Origin: BOKV01 sp041739225
GTDB taxonomy: Bacteria > Pseudomonadota > Alphaproteobacteria > Rhizobiales > Rhizobiaceae
Reading direction: 5' to 3'
DNA: 61,053 bases
NCBI GenBank assembly: GCA_041739225.1
Contig: JBGSOG010000105.1
Span: 1-61,053 of the forward strand
The notes below the pieces were generated by a model that worked only from the letters and a program-made list of their open reading frames with translations, made no database searches and was not told the origin of the DNA. Both the position numbers and the translations under genes were made by a program. Below, piece after piece: positions 45,952-55,960 of the stretch (its first letter is position 1; each line of letters begins with the position of its first letter).

Positions 45952-46959
45952 ATGACCGTCAGAATCGCCATCAACGGCTTTGGCCGCATTGGCCGCAATG
46001 TCGTGCGGGCCATTTTTGAATCAGGCCGCAAGGACATCAACATCGTTGCCATCAACGATCTGGGTCCGGTGGAGACCAACGCCCATTTGATGCGCTACGA
46101 TTCGGTGCATGGCCGGTTCCCGCATGAAGTGAAGGTCAATGGCGACACGATTTCTGTCGGAAGCGAAAGCTTCAAGGTATACGCCGAACGTGACCCGTCC
46201 AAACTGCCGTGGAAAGAACTCGATATCGACATAGCAATGGAGTGCACCGGTCTTTTCACCACGCGTGAAAAGGCAGCCATGCACCTTGCTGCTGGTGCCA
46301 AGCGCGTTCTGATCTCGGCTCCCGGCGAAGGCGCTGACCTGACCGTCGTCTATGGGGTCAACCATTCCAAACTTACCAAGGAACATCTGGTTGTCTCCAA
46401 CGCCTCGTGCACGACAAACTGCCTCTCGCCGGTAGCCAAAGTGTTGAATGACGTCATCGGCATCGAAAAGGGCATGATGACCACCATCCACTCTTACACC
46501 GGCGACCAGCCGACACTCGATACCATGCACAAGGACCTTTACCGTGGCAGGGCCGCTGCCTTGTCAATGATCCCGACCTCGACCGGGGCTGCCAAGGCTG
46601 TGGGTCTGGTGCTGCCTGAACTCAATGGCAGGCTTGACGGCTTCGCCATGCGCGTTCCGACCCCGAACGTTTCGGTCGTCGATCTCAAGTTCATCGCCAA
46701 GCGCGCCACCAGCGTTCAGGAAATAAACGACGCCATCAAGGCGGCGGCTTCCTCATCGCTCAAAGGCATCCTTGGCTTCACCGAAGAAAAGAATGTCTCG
46801 TGTGACTTCAACCACGATCCGCATTCCTCGATTTTCCACATGGACCAGACCAAGGTCATGGACGGCACGTTCTGCTCGGTCCTGTCGTGGTACGACAACG
46901 AATGGGGCTTCTCCAACCGCATGGCCGACACCGCGATTGCCATGGGCAAGTTGATCTGA
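45952..46959 (+). CDS. gap: Glyceraldehyde-3-phosphate dehydrogenase, type I
   Basis: The 335-residue enzyme has the N-terminal RIAINGFGRIGRNVVRA NAD fold and the catalytic VSNASCTTNCLSPVAKVL (Cys in ASCTTN). GGAGG lies before the ATG. It oxidises glyceraldehyde-3-phosphate in glycolysis or runs in reverse in gluconeogenesis, and sits 35 bases after tkt. Confidence 0.98.
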   Translation: MTVRIAINGFGRIGRNVVRAIFESGRKDINIVAINDLGPVETNAHLMRYDSVHGRFPHEVKVNGDTISVGSESFKVYAERDPSKLPWKELDIDIAMECTGLFTTREKAAMHLAAGAKRVLISAPGEGADLTVVYGVNHSKLTKEHLVVSNASCTTNCLSPVAKVLNDVIGIEKGMMTTIHSYTGDQPTLDTMHKDLYRGRAAALSMIPTSTGAAKAVGLVLPELNGRLDGFAMRVPTPNVSVVDLKFIAKRATSVQEINDAIKAAASSSLKGILGFTEEKNVSCDFNHDPHSSIFHMDQTKVMDGTFCSVLSWYDNEWGFSNRMADTAIAMGKLI

Positions 46960-46980
46960 ACGGCACAGGGAGGTCGGATC

Positions 46981-47175
46981 ATGGATACCGGCCTCCTGAT
47001 TGCCCTCGGTTCTGGAGTAGGCATCCTTGTGCTTGCAGTGCTTCTTTCGCTTGGGACGCGCCGCCGCAAACGCGATGCGCACGACCTCAACGGCTCCGAT
47101 GCCGACAACCGGGCCACGGCAACCTGGGCCGGAATCCGCGAAGCCAACCACACAGATCACGATTCAAACAATTGA
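46981..47175 (+). CDS. Small single-pass membrane protein between gap and pgk
   Basis: A 64-residue product starts at ATG 46981 with a strong GGGAGG ten bases upstream. Residues about 4-25 (GLLIALGSGVGILVLAVLLSL) form one transmembrane helix followed by basic RTRRRKRD-like and polar tail. It lies 21 bases after gap and 18 before pgk, so it is cotranscribed with glycolytic genes. No known family is recognised. Confidence 0.75.
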   Translation: MDTGLLIALGSGVGILVLAVLLSLGTRRRKRDAHDLNGSDADNRATATWAGIREANHTDHDSNN

Positions 47176-47193
47176 ACCCTCGGGGAAACATAC

Positions 47194-48387
<1,194 letters not shown>

Positions 48388-48431
48388 GCTTTCGGCAAGA
48401 GACCAGCGCTCCGGCATAAATCGTACCGGCT

Positions 48432-48461
48432 AAATCGATTGATTGTTTTTTCAATCGATTT
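48432..48461. promoter_or_regulatory. Paired AATCGATT palindromes between pgk and aldolase gene
   Basis: AAATCGATTGA (48432-48442), spacer TTGTTTTT, TCAATCGATTT (48451-48461): a perfect 11-bp inverted repeat in which each arm is itself a palindrome centred on CG. That form suits a LacI-family operator pair; the whole could also fold as a hairpin. Confidence 0.55.
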
Positions 48462-48534
48462 TGTTCGCCCAAGTCGGTTTGCGCACCCAGAAGCCTCTGG
48501 TATCAGGCCCAAACCCCTGATGACGGAGAAAATC

Positions 48535-49563
48535 ATGCCGCAACGCCTTGAAGATATTGCCATTGCAATGGTCGCGGAGGGTCAGGGCATCCTCGCCGCC
48601 GACGAGTCCACGGCGACCATCCAGAAACGCTTCGATTCGATCAATGTCGAGAACACGCTGGAAAACCGCCGCGACTACCGCGAGATGCTGTTTCGTGCCG
48701 ATGAAGCAATGAACAATTACATCTCCGGCGTCATCCTGTTTGAAGAAACCCTGCACCAGAACGCTGCCGATGGAACGCCGTTCGTCGATCTCATTCGCAA
48801 GGCTGGCGCGGTACCGGGAATCAAGGTTGATACCGGTGCCAAGCTGCTGCCCGGCTCGACCACTGAAACCGTAACCGAGGGCCTCGACGGCCTGCGCGAG
48901 CGCCTAGCCAAACACCATGCCGCCGGCGCGCGTTTTGCCAAATGGCGCGGCGTGATCACCATCGCCGATGGCGTACCCAGCCACAATTGCATCCATGCCA
49001 ATGCGCATGCACTTGCCCGCTACGCCGCACTTTGCCAGGAAGCCGGGATAGTGCCGATCGTCGAGCCGGAAGTTCTGATGGACGGACCGCACGCCACCCA
49101 CGACATCGAGCGCTGCGAAGCCGTCACCGAATGGGCGCTCAAGGAGCAGTTCCAGGAACTTTATTTCGCAGGCGTCAACCTTGAGGGCATCGTGCTCAAG
49201 CCAAGCATGGTGGTTCCCGGCCAGAAATCGGGAACCAAAGCCAGCGTTGAGGAAGTGGCAGAGCGCACCGTTCGCGTGTTGAGAAACTGCGTTCCGGCAT
49301 CGGTTCCGGGCATTGCCTTCCTGTCCGGCGGCCAGTCCGACACCCTGGCGACGGCGCATCTGTCAGCCATGAACGCTATGTATGACCTGCCGTGGAAGCT
49401 TACTTTTTCCTATGGTCGGGCATTGCAGGCGGCCTGCCTGCAAGCCTGGGGCGGAAGGCAGGAAAACATCGCTGCCGGGCAACGCGCCTTTACCCACAGG
49501 GCCAGGATGAACGGCCTTGCCGCCATCGGCAAATGGAAGAGCGAACTCGAAACGGCGGCATAG
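48535..49563 (+). CDS. Fructose-bisphosphate aldolase, class I
   Basis: The 342-residue enzyme cleaves fructose-1,6-bisphosphate through a Schiff base. Class I marks are GILAADESTATIQKRF, ADGVPSHNCIHANAHALARYA, IVPIVEPEVLMDGPH, NLEGIVLKPSMV (catalytic Lys) and LSGGQSDTLATAHLSAMN. ATG 48535 has GGAGAA upstream. Rhizobia more often carry a class II enzyme in this cluster, so the class I form is a mild curiosity. It ends the tkt-gap-pgk operon region. Confidence 0.95.
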   Translation: MPQRLEDIAIAMVAEGQGILAADESTATIQKRFDSINVENTLENRRDYREMLFRADEAMNNYISGVILFEETLHQNAADGTPFVDLIRKAGAVPGIKVDTGAKLLPGSTTETVTEGLDGLRERLAKHHAAGARFAKWRGVITIADGVPSHNCIHANAHALARYAALCQEAGIVPIVEPEVLMDGPHATHDIERCEAVTEWALKEQFQELYFAGVNLEGIVLKPSMVVPGQKSGTKASVEEVAERTVRVLRNCVPASVPGIAFLSGGQSDTLATAHLSAMNAMYDLPWKLTFSYGRALQAACLQAWGGRQENIAAGQRAFTHRARMNGLAAIGKWKSELETAA

Positions 49564-49575
49564 TTTCAGGGCAAA

Positions 49576-49604
49576 GGCGATGGCAGACCACTTCTGCCAT
49601 CGCC
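49576..49604. terminator. Bidirectional terminator between aldolase and PCu(A)C genes
   Basis: A 12-bp perfect stem GGCGATGGCAGA (49576-49587) / TCTGCCATCGCC (49593-49604) with loop CCACT lies between the two convergent stops. No long T run, but the stem is very stable. Confidence 0.75.
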
Positions 49605-49612
49605 AATATGAT

Positions 49613-50095
49613 TTACCCGCCGTGCTTCATTTTCTTGCCGGGCATTGCTTCCTCAACGCCGAATTCGATTTCGATTTCTCCGGCCTTTTGGAACACCAGC
49701 TTGACCTTGCGTTTTTCATCAAGTTTCAATTGTTCCTTGAGGCCCATGAACATGATGTGGTAACCGCCCGGCTCCAGTACGGTTTCGCCGCCCGCCGGAA
49801 TTTCAAGGCCGCCTTCGACCGGGCGCATTTTCATGACATCGCCATCCATCTTCATTTCATGCACCTCGAAATTGCCGGAAAATGCCGCACTGCCGCCAAT
49901 CAGGCGATCGGCTTCGGTCCCGGTGTTCCGGATCACCATGAATCCGCCGGAAACCGGAGCATTTGGCGGCGTTGCTTTTGCATAGGGGTGATCAATGACA
50001 AGATTGCCGAGGGTATATTCCTGCGCAGCGGCAATTCCTGCGCTGGCAAAAGTGAGGATTGTGGCCGCAGCCAATTCAATGATGCGCGTTTTCAT
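49613..50095 (-). CDS. Periplasmic copper chaperone PCu(A)C
   Basis: The 160-residue protein has a signal peptide ending AAAQE and the copper ligands His79, Met90, His113 and Met115 (HEMKMDGDVMKM ... GGYHIM), plus a His/Lys/Met tail. It delivers Cu(I) to the CuA or CuB centre of cytochrome oxidase. The Cys-rich small gene follows on the same strand 75 bases upstream. Confidence 0.93.
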   Translation of the reverse strand: MKTRIIELAAATILTFASAGIAAAQEYTLGNLVIDHPYAKATPPNAPVSGGFMVIRNTGTEADRLIGGSAAFSGNFEVHEMKMDGDVMKMRPVEGGLEIPAGGETVLEPGGYHIMFMGLKEQLKLDEKRKVKLVFQKAGEIEIEFGVEEAMPGKKMKHGG

Positions 50096-50170
50096 CGCGT
50101 GATCCTTTCAGGAAAACATTCGGGTGTTCGCGCCGCAGCCCGAGGCATTGACGGCGCAGGCTTGCCTTGC

Positions 50171-50542
50171 TCAGGCGAAAAGCGGCGGACCGCGAACCGG
50201 AGCAGCGGGGAGCGCAGCAATTGGCAAGAATATGCGTGTCTCGATCTGCAAGCTTCCTGCAGGCAAACCCATGCTGGCACTTCGCCCCAATTGTGGCGAA
50301 GGCAAAAGGGTGCCTGCCGACATGCAGCAGAATTCACAACCTGTGGATTGGGGATTTCCATTCTCGTCAGTGGCTGGCAAGCAAAGCACCTGCAGCGACC
50401 CGTCAGGAAGGGAATAGGCCGCAGCATCGTATCCTGCCGGAGCATTCGCCGCCCGATGCGCAAAAGCCGACAGCAACAAGGCGAGCGCAAGCAAAATGCC
50501 CAGCGGCAGAATTGACCTTCGATCTTTTGCCATCAAAACCAT
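50171..50542 (-). CDS. Small membrane or secreted protein with GCEFCC motif (DUF2946-like)
   Basis: A 123-residue product (an ATG three codons downstream is an alternative start) has one N-terminal hydrophobic helix (about 11-27) and a short soluble part with GCEFCCMSAG, which could bind metal. It resembles DUF2946-type proteins often encoded beside PCu(A)C. It lies upstream of the copper chaperone gene on the same strand, so a copper-related role is suggested. Confidence 0.6.
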   Translation of the reverse strand: MVLMAKDRRSILPLGILLALALLLSAFAHRAANAPAGYDAAAYSLPDGSLQVLCLPATDENGNPQSTGCEFCCMSAGTLLPSPQLGRSASMGLPAGSLQIETRIFLPIAALPAAPVRGPPLFA

Positions 50543-50601
50543 GTGTGATGAGAAGTCCCGGAAAATTGAATTGTCAACTGCGACATTTCAGGTCCGTCAG
50601 A

Positions 50602-51399
50602 ATGGATAAGGCTTTTCACCGGGCAAAAGCCTTGCTAGACGGCCTTATGGCTTCTCGTCCCCTGCCCACTCGCCTCGAATCTCTGTTCAGCTGGATCGCC
50701 CTGCCCGTCTATGTCTGGCAGGGCCTGGGTGTGCGCAAACGAACCCGGCGAATGCCACCGCCGCACAATCCAGGGACCTTGAATTTTGGCAATGGCGATG
50801 AACCGCTGCGCTTGTTGATTTTGGGCGATTCTTCGGCGGCAGGCACCGGGGTGAACGACATTGCAAAAAGCATGTCAGGGATGTTGCCCCGCTTTCTGCA
50901 CGAGCGTTCAGGCCAGCCGGTTTCGGCAAGAATTGCCGGCATGAATTCGGCCACGTGCGCGCAAATCCGCGACCATGTGGTGCCGCACATCGAGCCGCGC
51001 GATTTCAACTATATTGCCCTCAACATCGGCACCAATGACGCCAAGAACTTCCACACCGGCAAGCAGTTCTGCCGCGATTTCGGCACCCTGCTTTATGCGC
51101 TCACGGCAAGGTTTCCGGCAGCGACCATCATCTGGTCGGGCGTGATCGACCTTGAAGACGCACCGGCACTGCCAAGGCCGCTGGCCCGCATTCTGGGCAT
51201 TCGCTCGCGCATCATCGACCGCAACGGCCGTGTGCTGTGTGCAGAGCGCGGCGCGCTCTGCCCGCCGCCGGAATGGCGCGCAATCCCTGAAAATTTCTCC
51301 AGTGACGGTTTTCACGCCTCCGAGGCCGGGTACCATGAATGGGCTGATGCCATGTCCAGCTACATCATGGACCTGGAAAAGGCGAAGACGGCAGGCTGA
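50602..51399 (+). CDS. SGNH-family hydrolase
   Basis: The 265-residue protein holds GDSSAAGTG (catalytic Ser77), an Asn block at GMNSATC, GTNDA and the C-terminal DGFHAS (Asp and His). An N-terminal hydrophobic or amphipathic stretch (residues 25-45) may be a membrane anchor. ATG 50602 and ATG 50647 are both possible starts; neither has a strong ribosome site. Probably an esterase acting on lipid or cell-wall substrate; specificity unknown. Confidence 0.85.
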   Translation: MDKAFHRAKALLDGLMASRPLPTRLESLFSWIALPVYVWQGLGVRKRTRRMPPPHNPGTLNFGNGDEPLRLLILGDSSAAGTGVNDIAKSMSGMLPRFLHERSGQPVSARIAGMNSATCAQIRDHVVPHIEPRDFNYIALNIGTNDAKNFHTGKQFCRDFGTLLYALTARFPAATIIWSGVIDLEDAPALPRPLARILGIRSRIIDRNGRVLCAERGALCPPPEWRAIPENFSSDGFHASEAGYHEWADAMSSYIMDLEKAKTAG

Positions 51400-51488
51400 A
51401 ATCCCGCCATCCATGCCATCTTTCGTCGGATAGACAACGGCGAACCGCATTTCTATGGTCAGCGCAACGAATTCCGGGAGGAACGGTG

Positions 51489-53393
51489 ATGGCACAAGAT
51501 TATGCACAAACGTATGCGGCCTGGCAGGCGGATCCTGCCGGCTTTTGGGCCAGGGCGGCCGATGCCATCGACTGGATGAAGCCGGCGGCAAGCGTGTTCA
51601 ATGCTGCCGATGGCGTTTACGGTCGCTGGTTTGATGGTGCGACCACCAACACCTGCCACAACAGCGTTGACCGCCACGTGGCCAATGGCCGCGCAAACCA
51701 ACCGGCCATCATTTACGACAGTCCGATCACCGGCACGCAGCGCACGCTGACCTATGCAGACCTGCTGGAAGAAGTGGAAGCACTGGCGCATGTCCTTTTG
51801 CAAAAAGGCGTTGGCAAGGGCGACCGCGTGATCATCTACATGCCGATGGTGCCTGAGGCTGCTGTTTCCATGCTGGCATGCGCACGCATTGGCGCGATCC
51901 ATTCTGTGGTGTTTGGCGGATTTGCCGCCCATGAACTGGCGACCCGCATTGACGACAGCGAACCGAAAATGATCATTTCCGCGTCGTGCGGCATCGAACC
52001 GGGCCGGGTCATCGCCTACAAGCCGCTGCTCGACAAGGCGATTGACGAGGCCCGCCACAAGCCAATAGCAACGCTCATCCTGCAACGCGAACAACAACGC
52101 TGCGAACTTGTTGCCGGACGCGATTTTGACTACGCACAGCTGGTCGATGCTGCGCGCGGGCAACACGTGCCTTGCGCCGAAATGGCAGCGACCGACCCGC
52201 TTTACATTCTCTACACGTCCGGAACCACCGGCCAGCCGAAGGGCGTCGTGCGCGACACCGGCGGCCACATGGTGGCGCTCAAATGGTCGATGCATGCGAT
52301 GTACGGCATCGAGCCGGGCGAGGTATTCTGGGCCGCTTCCGATGTCGGTTGGGTGGTTGGCCATTCCTACATCGTCTATGCGCCGCTGCTGCACGGCTGC
52401 ACCACCATCCTGTTTGAAGGCAAACCGATCGGCACGCCGGATGCCGGCACGTTCTGGCGGGTCATTTCCCAGCACAAGGTGGCCGCTCTGTTCACGGCAC
52501 CCACGGCATTCCGCGCCATCCGCAAGGAAGACCCGGAAGGCAAGTTCATCGGCAAATACGATCTGTCGAAATTTCGCACGCTGTTCCTGGCGGGCGAGCG
52601 CGCCGACCCGGACACCATCCAGTGGGCCGAGCGCATGCTGAAAGTGCCGGTGATCGACCATTGGTGGCAGACAGAAACCGGCTGGACCATTGCCGGCAAC
52701 CCGGTCGGCCTTGGCATGTTGCCGGTCAAGTACGGCTCGCCGACCGTGCCGATGCCCGGCTATGACGTACAGGTGCTGGACGATGCCGGTCACCCGGTTC
52801 CGGCCGAAACGCTGGGCAACATTGTGGTGAAACTGCCGCTGCCGCCCGGCGCATTGCCGACCCTGTGGAACGCCGATGCCCGTTTTCGCTCGGCCTATCT
52901 TGAGGAATTCCCCGGCTACTACAAGACCGCCGACGCAGGCTTCCGCGACAAGGACGGCTATCTCTTCATCATGGCCCGCACCGACGACATCATCAATGTC
53001 GCCGGCCACCGCCTGTCGACCGGCGCAATGGAAGAAGTCTGCGCTTCCCACCCTGATGTTGCCGAATGCGCCGTCATCGGTGTTGCCGACAAGCTGAAAG
53101 GGCAAAAGCCGCTGGGCTTCCTCATCATCAATTCAGGCGTCACCAAGGACGATGCGCAGATCGAAAAGGAAGTCATTGCGCTGGTGCGCGACCAGATCGG
53201 CCCGGTGGCCGATTTCAAACTGGCAATCTGCGTCAAGCGCCTGCCCAAGACCCGCTCCGGCAAGATCCTGCGCGGCACCATGCAGAAGATCGCCGATGGC
53301 CAGGAATGGAAAATGCCAGCCACCATCGACGATTCGGCAATCCTGGAGGAAATCAGCGTGGTGCTTGCAGAACGCGGCATCAAGGCGGTGTGA
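51489..53393 (+). CDS. prpE: Propionyl-CoA synthetase (PrpE-type acyl-CoA ligase)
   Basis: The 634-residue AMP-forming ligase has the adenylate motif YTSGTTGQPKG, GHSYIVYAPLLHG, WWQTETGW and the C-terminal RSGKILRG with the acyl-CoA synthetase lysine. The opening VYGRWFDGATTNTCHNSVDRHV and CGIEPGRVIAYKPLLDKAID block are PrpE-like. ATG 51489 has GGAGG at seven-base spacing, preferred to the GTG just before. It activates propionate or acetate; no methylcitrate genes are adjacent. Confidence 0.93.
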   Translation: MAQDYAQTYAAWQADPAGFWARAADAIDWMKPAASVFNAADGVYGRWFDGATTNTCHNSVDRHVANGRANQPAIIYDSPITGTQRTLTYADLLEEVEALAHVLLQKGVGKGDRVIIYMPMVPEAAVSMLACARIGAIHSVVFGGFAAHELATRIDDSEPKMIISASCGIEPGRVIAYKPLLDKAIDEARHKPIATLILQREQQRCELVAGRDFDYAQLVDAARGQHVPCAEMAATDPLYILYTSGTTGQPKGVVRDTGGHMVALKWSMHAMYGIEPGEVFWAASDVGWVVGHSYIVYAPLLHGCTTILFEGKPIGTPDAGTFWRVISQHKVAALFTAPTAFRAIRKEDPEGKFIGKYDLSKFRTLFLAGERADPDTIQWAERMLKVPVIDHWWQTETGWTIAGNPVGLGMLPVKYGSPTVPMPGYDVQVLDDAGHPVPAETLGNIVVKLPLPPGALPTLWNADARFRSAYLEEFPGYYKTADAGFRDKDGYLFIMARTDDIINVAGHRLSTGAMEEVCASHPDVAECAVIGVADKLKGQKPLGFLIINSGVTKDDAQIEKEVIALVRDQIGPVADFKLAICVKRLPKTRSGKILRGTMQKIADGQEWKMPATIDDSAILEEISVVLAERGIKAV

Positions 53394-53451
53394 AGGAGAA
53401 CGCATTTCGTGAGAACCACGACAATGGGCCGAAAACCGCAGCTACCTGGAA

Positions 53452-55014
53452 TTACAATGTTGCAGTTGCTGCCAAATCAATTCCATAGGCTGAATCCATC
53501 CAGGCCAACCGGTTGTCATCGGCGCCCGCTTGCAGAACATCGGCAACAATTCGGTCTGGCCGCACCAGTATCAGCGCGTCCTTTTGGCCGAGCCAATTGG
53601 AAAGGAAATTTTCTGAATCTCCATAGCTCTCTCTTCCCGCATTGACCGACACGAACCTTGTTCCCAAGGCTTCCAGGCGGCAAGTGTCGTTGACACCCAA
53701 TGCGTTGTGCGCGTCGATACCAATGCCAACCAAAGCAAATCCGCGCCCCATGGCCGCGTCGAGAGGCATTTGCCCGTTGTCTTTGGAAACAATGTTTGGC
53801 TGTTCTATCAACAGCCCGGCCTTTCTGTGCGAACGACGATTGACAAGCGGGGAAGCGCGCAAGTCGTAGGGTGGAATTGGATCATTTTTGTCAATGAAGT
53901 TTCGCGTTGGCGGAAATGACCATATCAAATTCATCACCCGGTCACGGAACCATGCCCCCACCGGGCTTGTGGTCATGATGACGCCGCCCAGCTGAACGGC
54001 AAAATTTGTCACTTTTTCAATGTGGGGCCGACGCTCCATCTCGTAGCTGTCGAGAATGCTTGCCGGAAACACCCCTTTGCAGACACCGGAAAGTTTCCAG
54101 CCAAGGTTTACCGCGTCGCGAACGCCGCTTGTCAGCCCCTGACCTGCAAATGGAGGCATGACATGCGCTGCATCACCGGCAATCAGGATGCGCCCCACCC
54201 GGAAGCGCTCGGCATAGCGGGCATGGAATGTGTAGATCAGAGACCGTTCAATTCCAAAGCCCGTTCCCCCGCCGTGATCTGCGATAAGCTTGCGGGCGCT
54301 TTTCTCGGTGGCAAGTTCAGCTTCATTGTCACCCGGCATGACAAGAAACTCCCATCGGCGCCTGTTGCCCGCATTGGGAAGCGTCAAGGCTGGTCGCTTG
54401 GGACTGCAGAAGAACTGGAGATCTGAATTTTCGATCTTGTCACCGGTTGTATCAATCACCAGCCATTTCTGCATGAAGGTCTTTCCGGAGAACTTCAGAC
54501 CGAGTGCCTGGCGGATGGGGCTGGAACCTCCATCGCAAGCCACGGCATAGGTTGCCCGCACTGTCCCGCCAGCCAGCTCCAGGGTAACCCCGGTTTCATC
54601 CTGGTCAAACCCGGTGATATCGACGCCGCGATGCAGTTCGACATTTTCCAACTTGCCAAGTGCATTGACGAGGCCTTGTTCGAGGGCGGGTTGATAATAT
54701 GTTCCACGCGAGGGGAAGCCGAAGGCGCGCGGGCAATGGCCAAATGCCCAAAGCAGCTTGCCTTTTTCGTTGAAATACTTCACCGGCAAGTCATGGATCA
54801 TCGATGGATTTATGTCGTCATAAGTTCCTGTTGTCTGAAAATGGCGCAACAGTTCTGCGTCATAGGCAATGGCCCGAGGCTCTGAAAAAGGCGCTGCCCG
54901 CTTCTCCAGAACGCAAACCCTCACTCCCGCCTGACCCAGCTTCAGCGCTGTCATCAGCCCGGTTGGTCCCGCGCCAATAACCGCTACATCACAGTCTCGT
55001 GTCTTCCCGGCCAT
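53452..55014 (-). CDS. FAD-dependent aromatic hydroxylase (MhpA/PheA-like)
   Basis: The 520-residue monooxygenase has an FAD Rossmann motif VAVIGAGPTGLMTALKLG and the second FAD motif RILIAGDAAHVMPPFAGQGLTSGVRDAVNLGWKL; the remaining segments match 3-(3-hydroxyphenyl)propionate or phenol hydroxylases that add an ortho hydroxyl to a phenol. ATG 55014 has GGGGAGG upstream. It is the third gene of a minus-strand cluster after the VOC and FAH-family genes, so it likely makes a catechol-type substrate. Confidence 0.88.
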   Translation of the reverse strand: MAGKTRDCDVAVIGAGPTGLMTALKLGQAGVRVCVLEKRAAPFSEPRAIAYDAELLRHFQTTGTYDDINPSMIHDLPVKYFNEKGKLLWAFGHCPRAFGFPSRGTYYQPALEQGLVNALGKLENVELHRGVDITGFDQDETGVTLELAGGTVRATYAVACDGGSSPIRQALGLKFSGKTFMQKWLVIDTTGDKIENSDLQFFCSPKRPALTLPNAGNRRRWEFLVMPGDNEAELATEKSARKLIADHGGGTGFGIERSLIYTFHARYAERFRVGRILIAGDAAHVMPPFAGQGLTSGVRDAVNLGWKLSGVCKGVFPASILDSYEMERRPHIEKVTNFAVQLGGVIMTTSPVGAWFRDRVMNLIWSFPPTRNFIDKNDPIPPYDLRASPLVNRRSHRKAGLLIEQPNIVSKDNGQMPLDAAMGRGFALVGIGIDAHNALGVNDTCRLEALGTRFVSVNAGRESYGDSENFLSNWLGQKDALILVRPDRIVADVLQAGADDNRLAWMDSAYGIDLAATATL

Positions 55015-55046
55015 TTCCCCCGCCTCCCCTGTCATCGACAGAACAG

Positions 55047-55940
55047 TTACGCTGTGGCCAGATTGAACAGAAACTTTGTTTCCCAAACCGACATGTGTTC
55101 CAGCGCCCAGGTTTTGGGTGTCATTGGATATTCTTCATGCCATGGGCGAGGCTCCTGGATACCCAATGCAGGCAAATACACATCCATTTGAGTGTAAAAC
55201 TCGATCAGTACCTGGTCCGGATCATAATGATAGGCAGCGATATTGTGTGATGCGCCGTGCCGTGATGGGCCCCATTGCGTCGGAGTGCCGTTGCGGCTCA
55301 GGATATCAGCAGCTTTCCCGTGATCGCCGTTGTCGCGCAATTCGAAAGCGATGTGATGGATCTTCGAACCGGGAACGCCAATGACATTCGTAACATGATG
55401 GTCGCGGTTGCAGGTATAGAAAAAGGCCAACTTTGCGATATCGTCGGTGTAGTGGAAGCCGAGGAAATCCTCGTAGAATTTCCGCATTTTCTCGTGTTCC
55501 GGCGTAATGATGCCGATATGGCCCAGGCGCAATGGCGCAATGCCATGCGGTGAAGCAGGCGGCAATGTCGTTTCGATGCTGGTATAGAATTGAAAGACAA
55601 CGCCACCGGGCGCCGCCACCTCAACCAACTTGCTCACGCCCGGTTGGCTGTCTGTCTTGACTTCTGCATGTAGGCCGTAGCTCGACGCTTCTTTTGCAAA
55701 GTCTTCAAGAACAATATCGGGACGCAACTGATAGCCTTGGCAGACAAATGACTTTTCATTGGTTTTGTGAACCACGATGTCATGATGTGCGCCATCAACA
55801 GAAAGGAAACTGGCGCCCCCGTCCCTGGCTTTTTCTGTCAAGCCGATAACATTTTGATAGTGCTCTACCGTTTTTACCGGATCTGGAGATCCCAGCGCCA
55901 CAAAGCCAAGATGGGTCGTTTTCGGATTGAATGGTTTCAT
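55047..55940 (-). CDS. VOC-fold extradiol dioxygenase-like protein
   Basis: The 297-residue protein has two glyoxalase-fold (VOC) repeats (residues about 8-125 and 138-265). The second repeat keeps the expected metal triad of type I extradiol dioxygenases: His141 (LGHIGI), His196 (HHIAFE) and Glu247 (LIEFYTQ). Such enzymes open catechols meta to the hydroxyls. ATG 55940 follows GGAGGA. It is between the FAH-family gene (20 bases upstream) and the FAD hydroxylase gene. Confidence 0.85.
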   Translation of the reverse strand: MKPFNPKTTHLGFVALGSPDPVKTVEHYQNVIGLTEKARDGGASFLSVDGAHHDIVVHKTNEKSFVCQGYQLRPDIVLEDFAKEASSYGLHAEVKTDSQPGVSKLVEVAAPGGVVFQFYTSIETTLPPASPHGIAPLRLGHIGIITPEHEKMRKFYEDFLGFHYTDDIAKLAFFYTCNRDHHVTNVIGVPGSKIHHIAFELRDNGDHGKAADILSRNGTPTQWGPSRHGASHNIAAYHYDPDQVLIEFYTQMDVYLPALGIQEPRPWHEEYPMTPKTWALEHMSVWETKFLFNLATA

Positions 55941-55960
55941 GATTTTCTCCTCCCTGACAT

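Noticed and set aside
51459..53105. Long open frame antisense to prpE (548 codons), with similar long antisense frames over serA (13480-14847), cpoB-pal (23435-24991) and ruvC (34667-36025)
   Set aside because: They lie wholly opposite well-supported genes, have no family match or ribosome site, and are explained by GC-skewed codon use opening the opposite strand.
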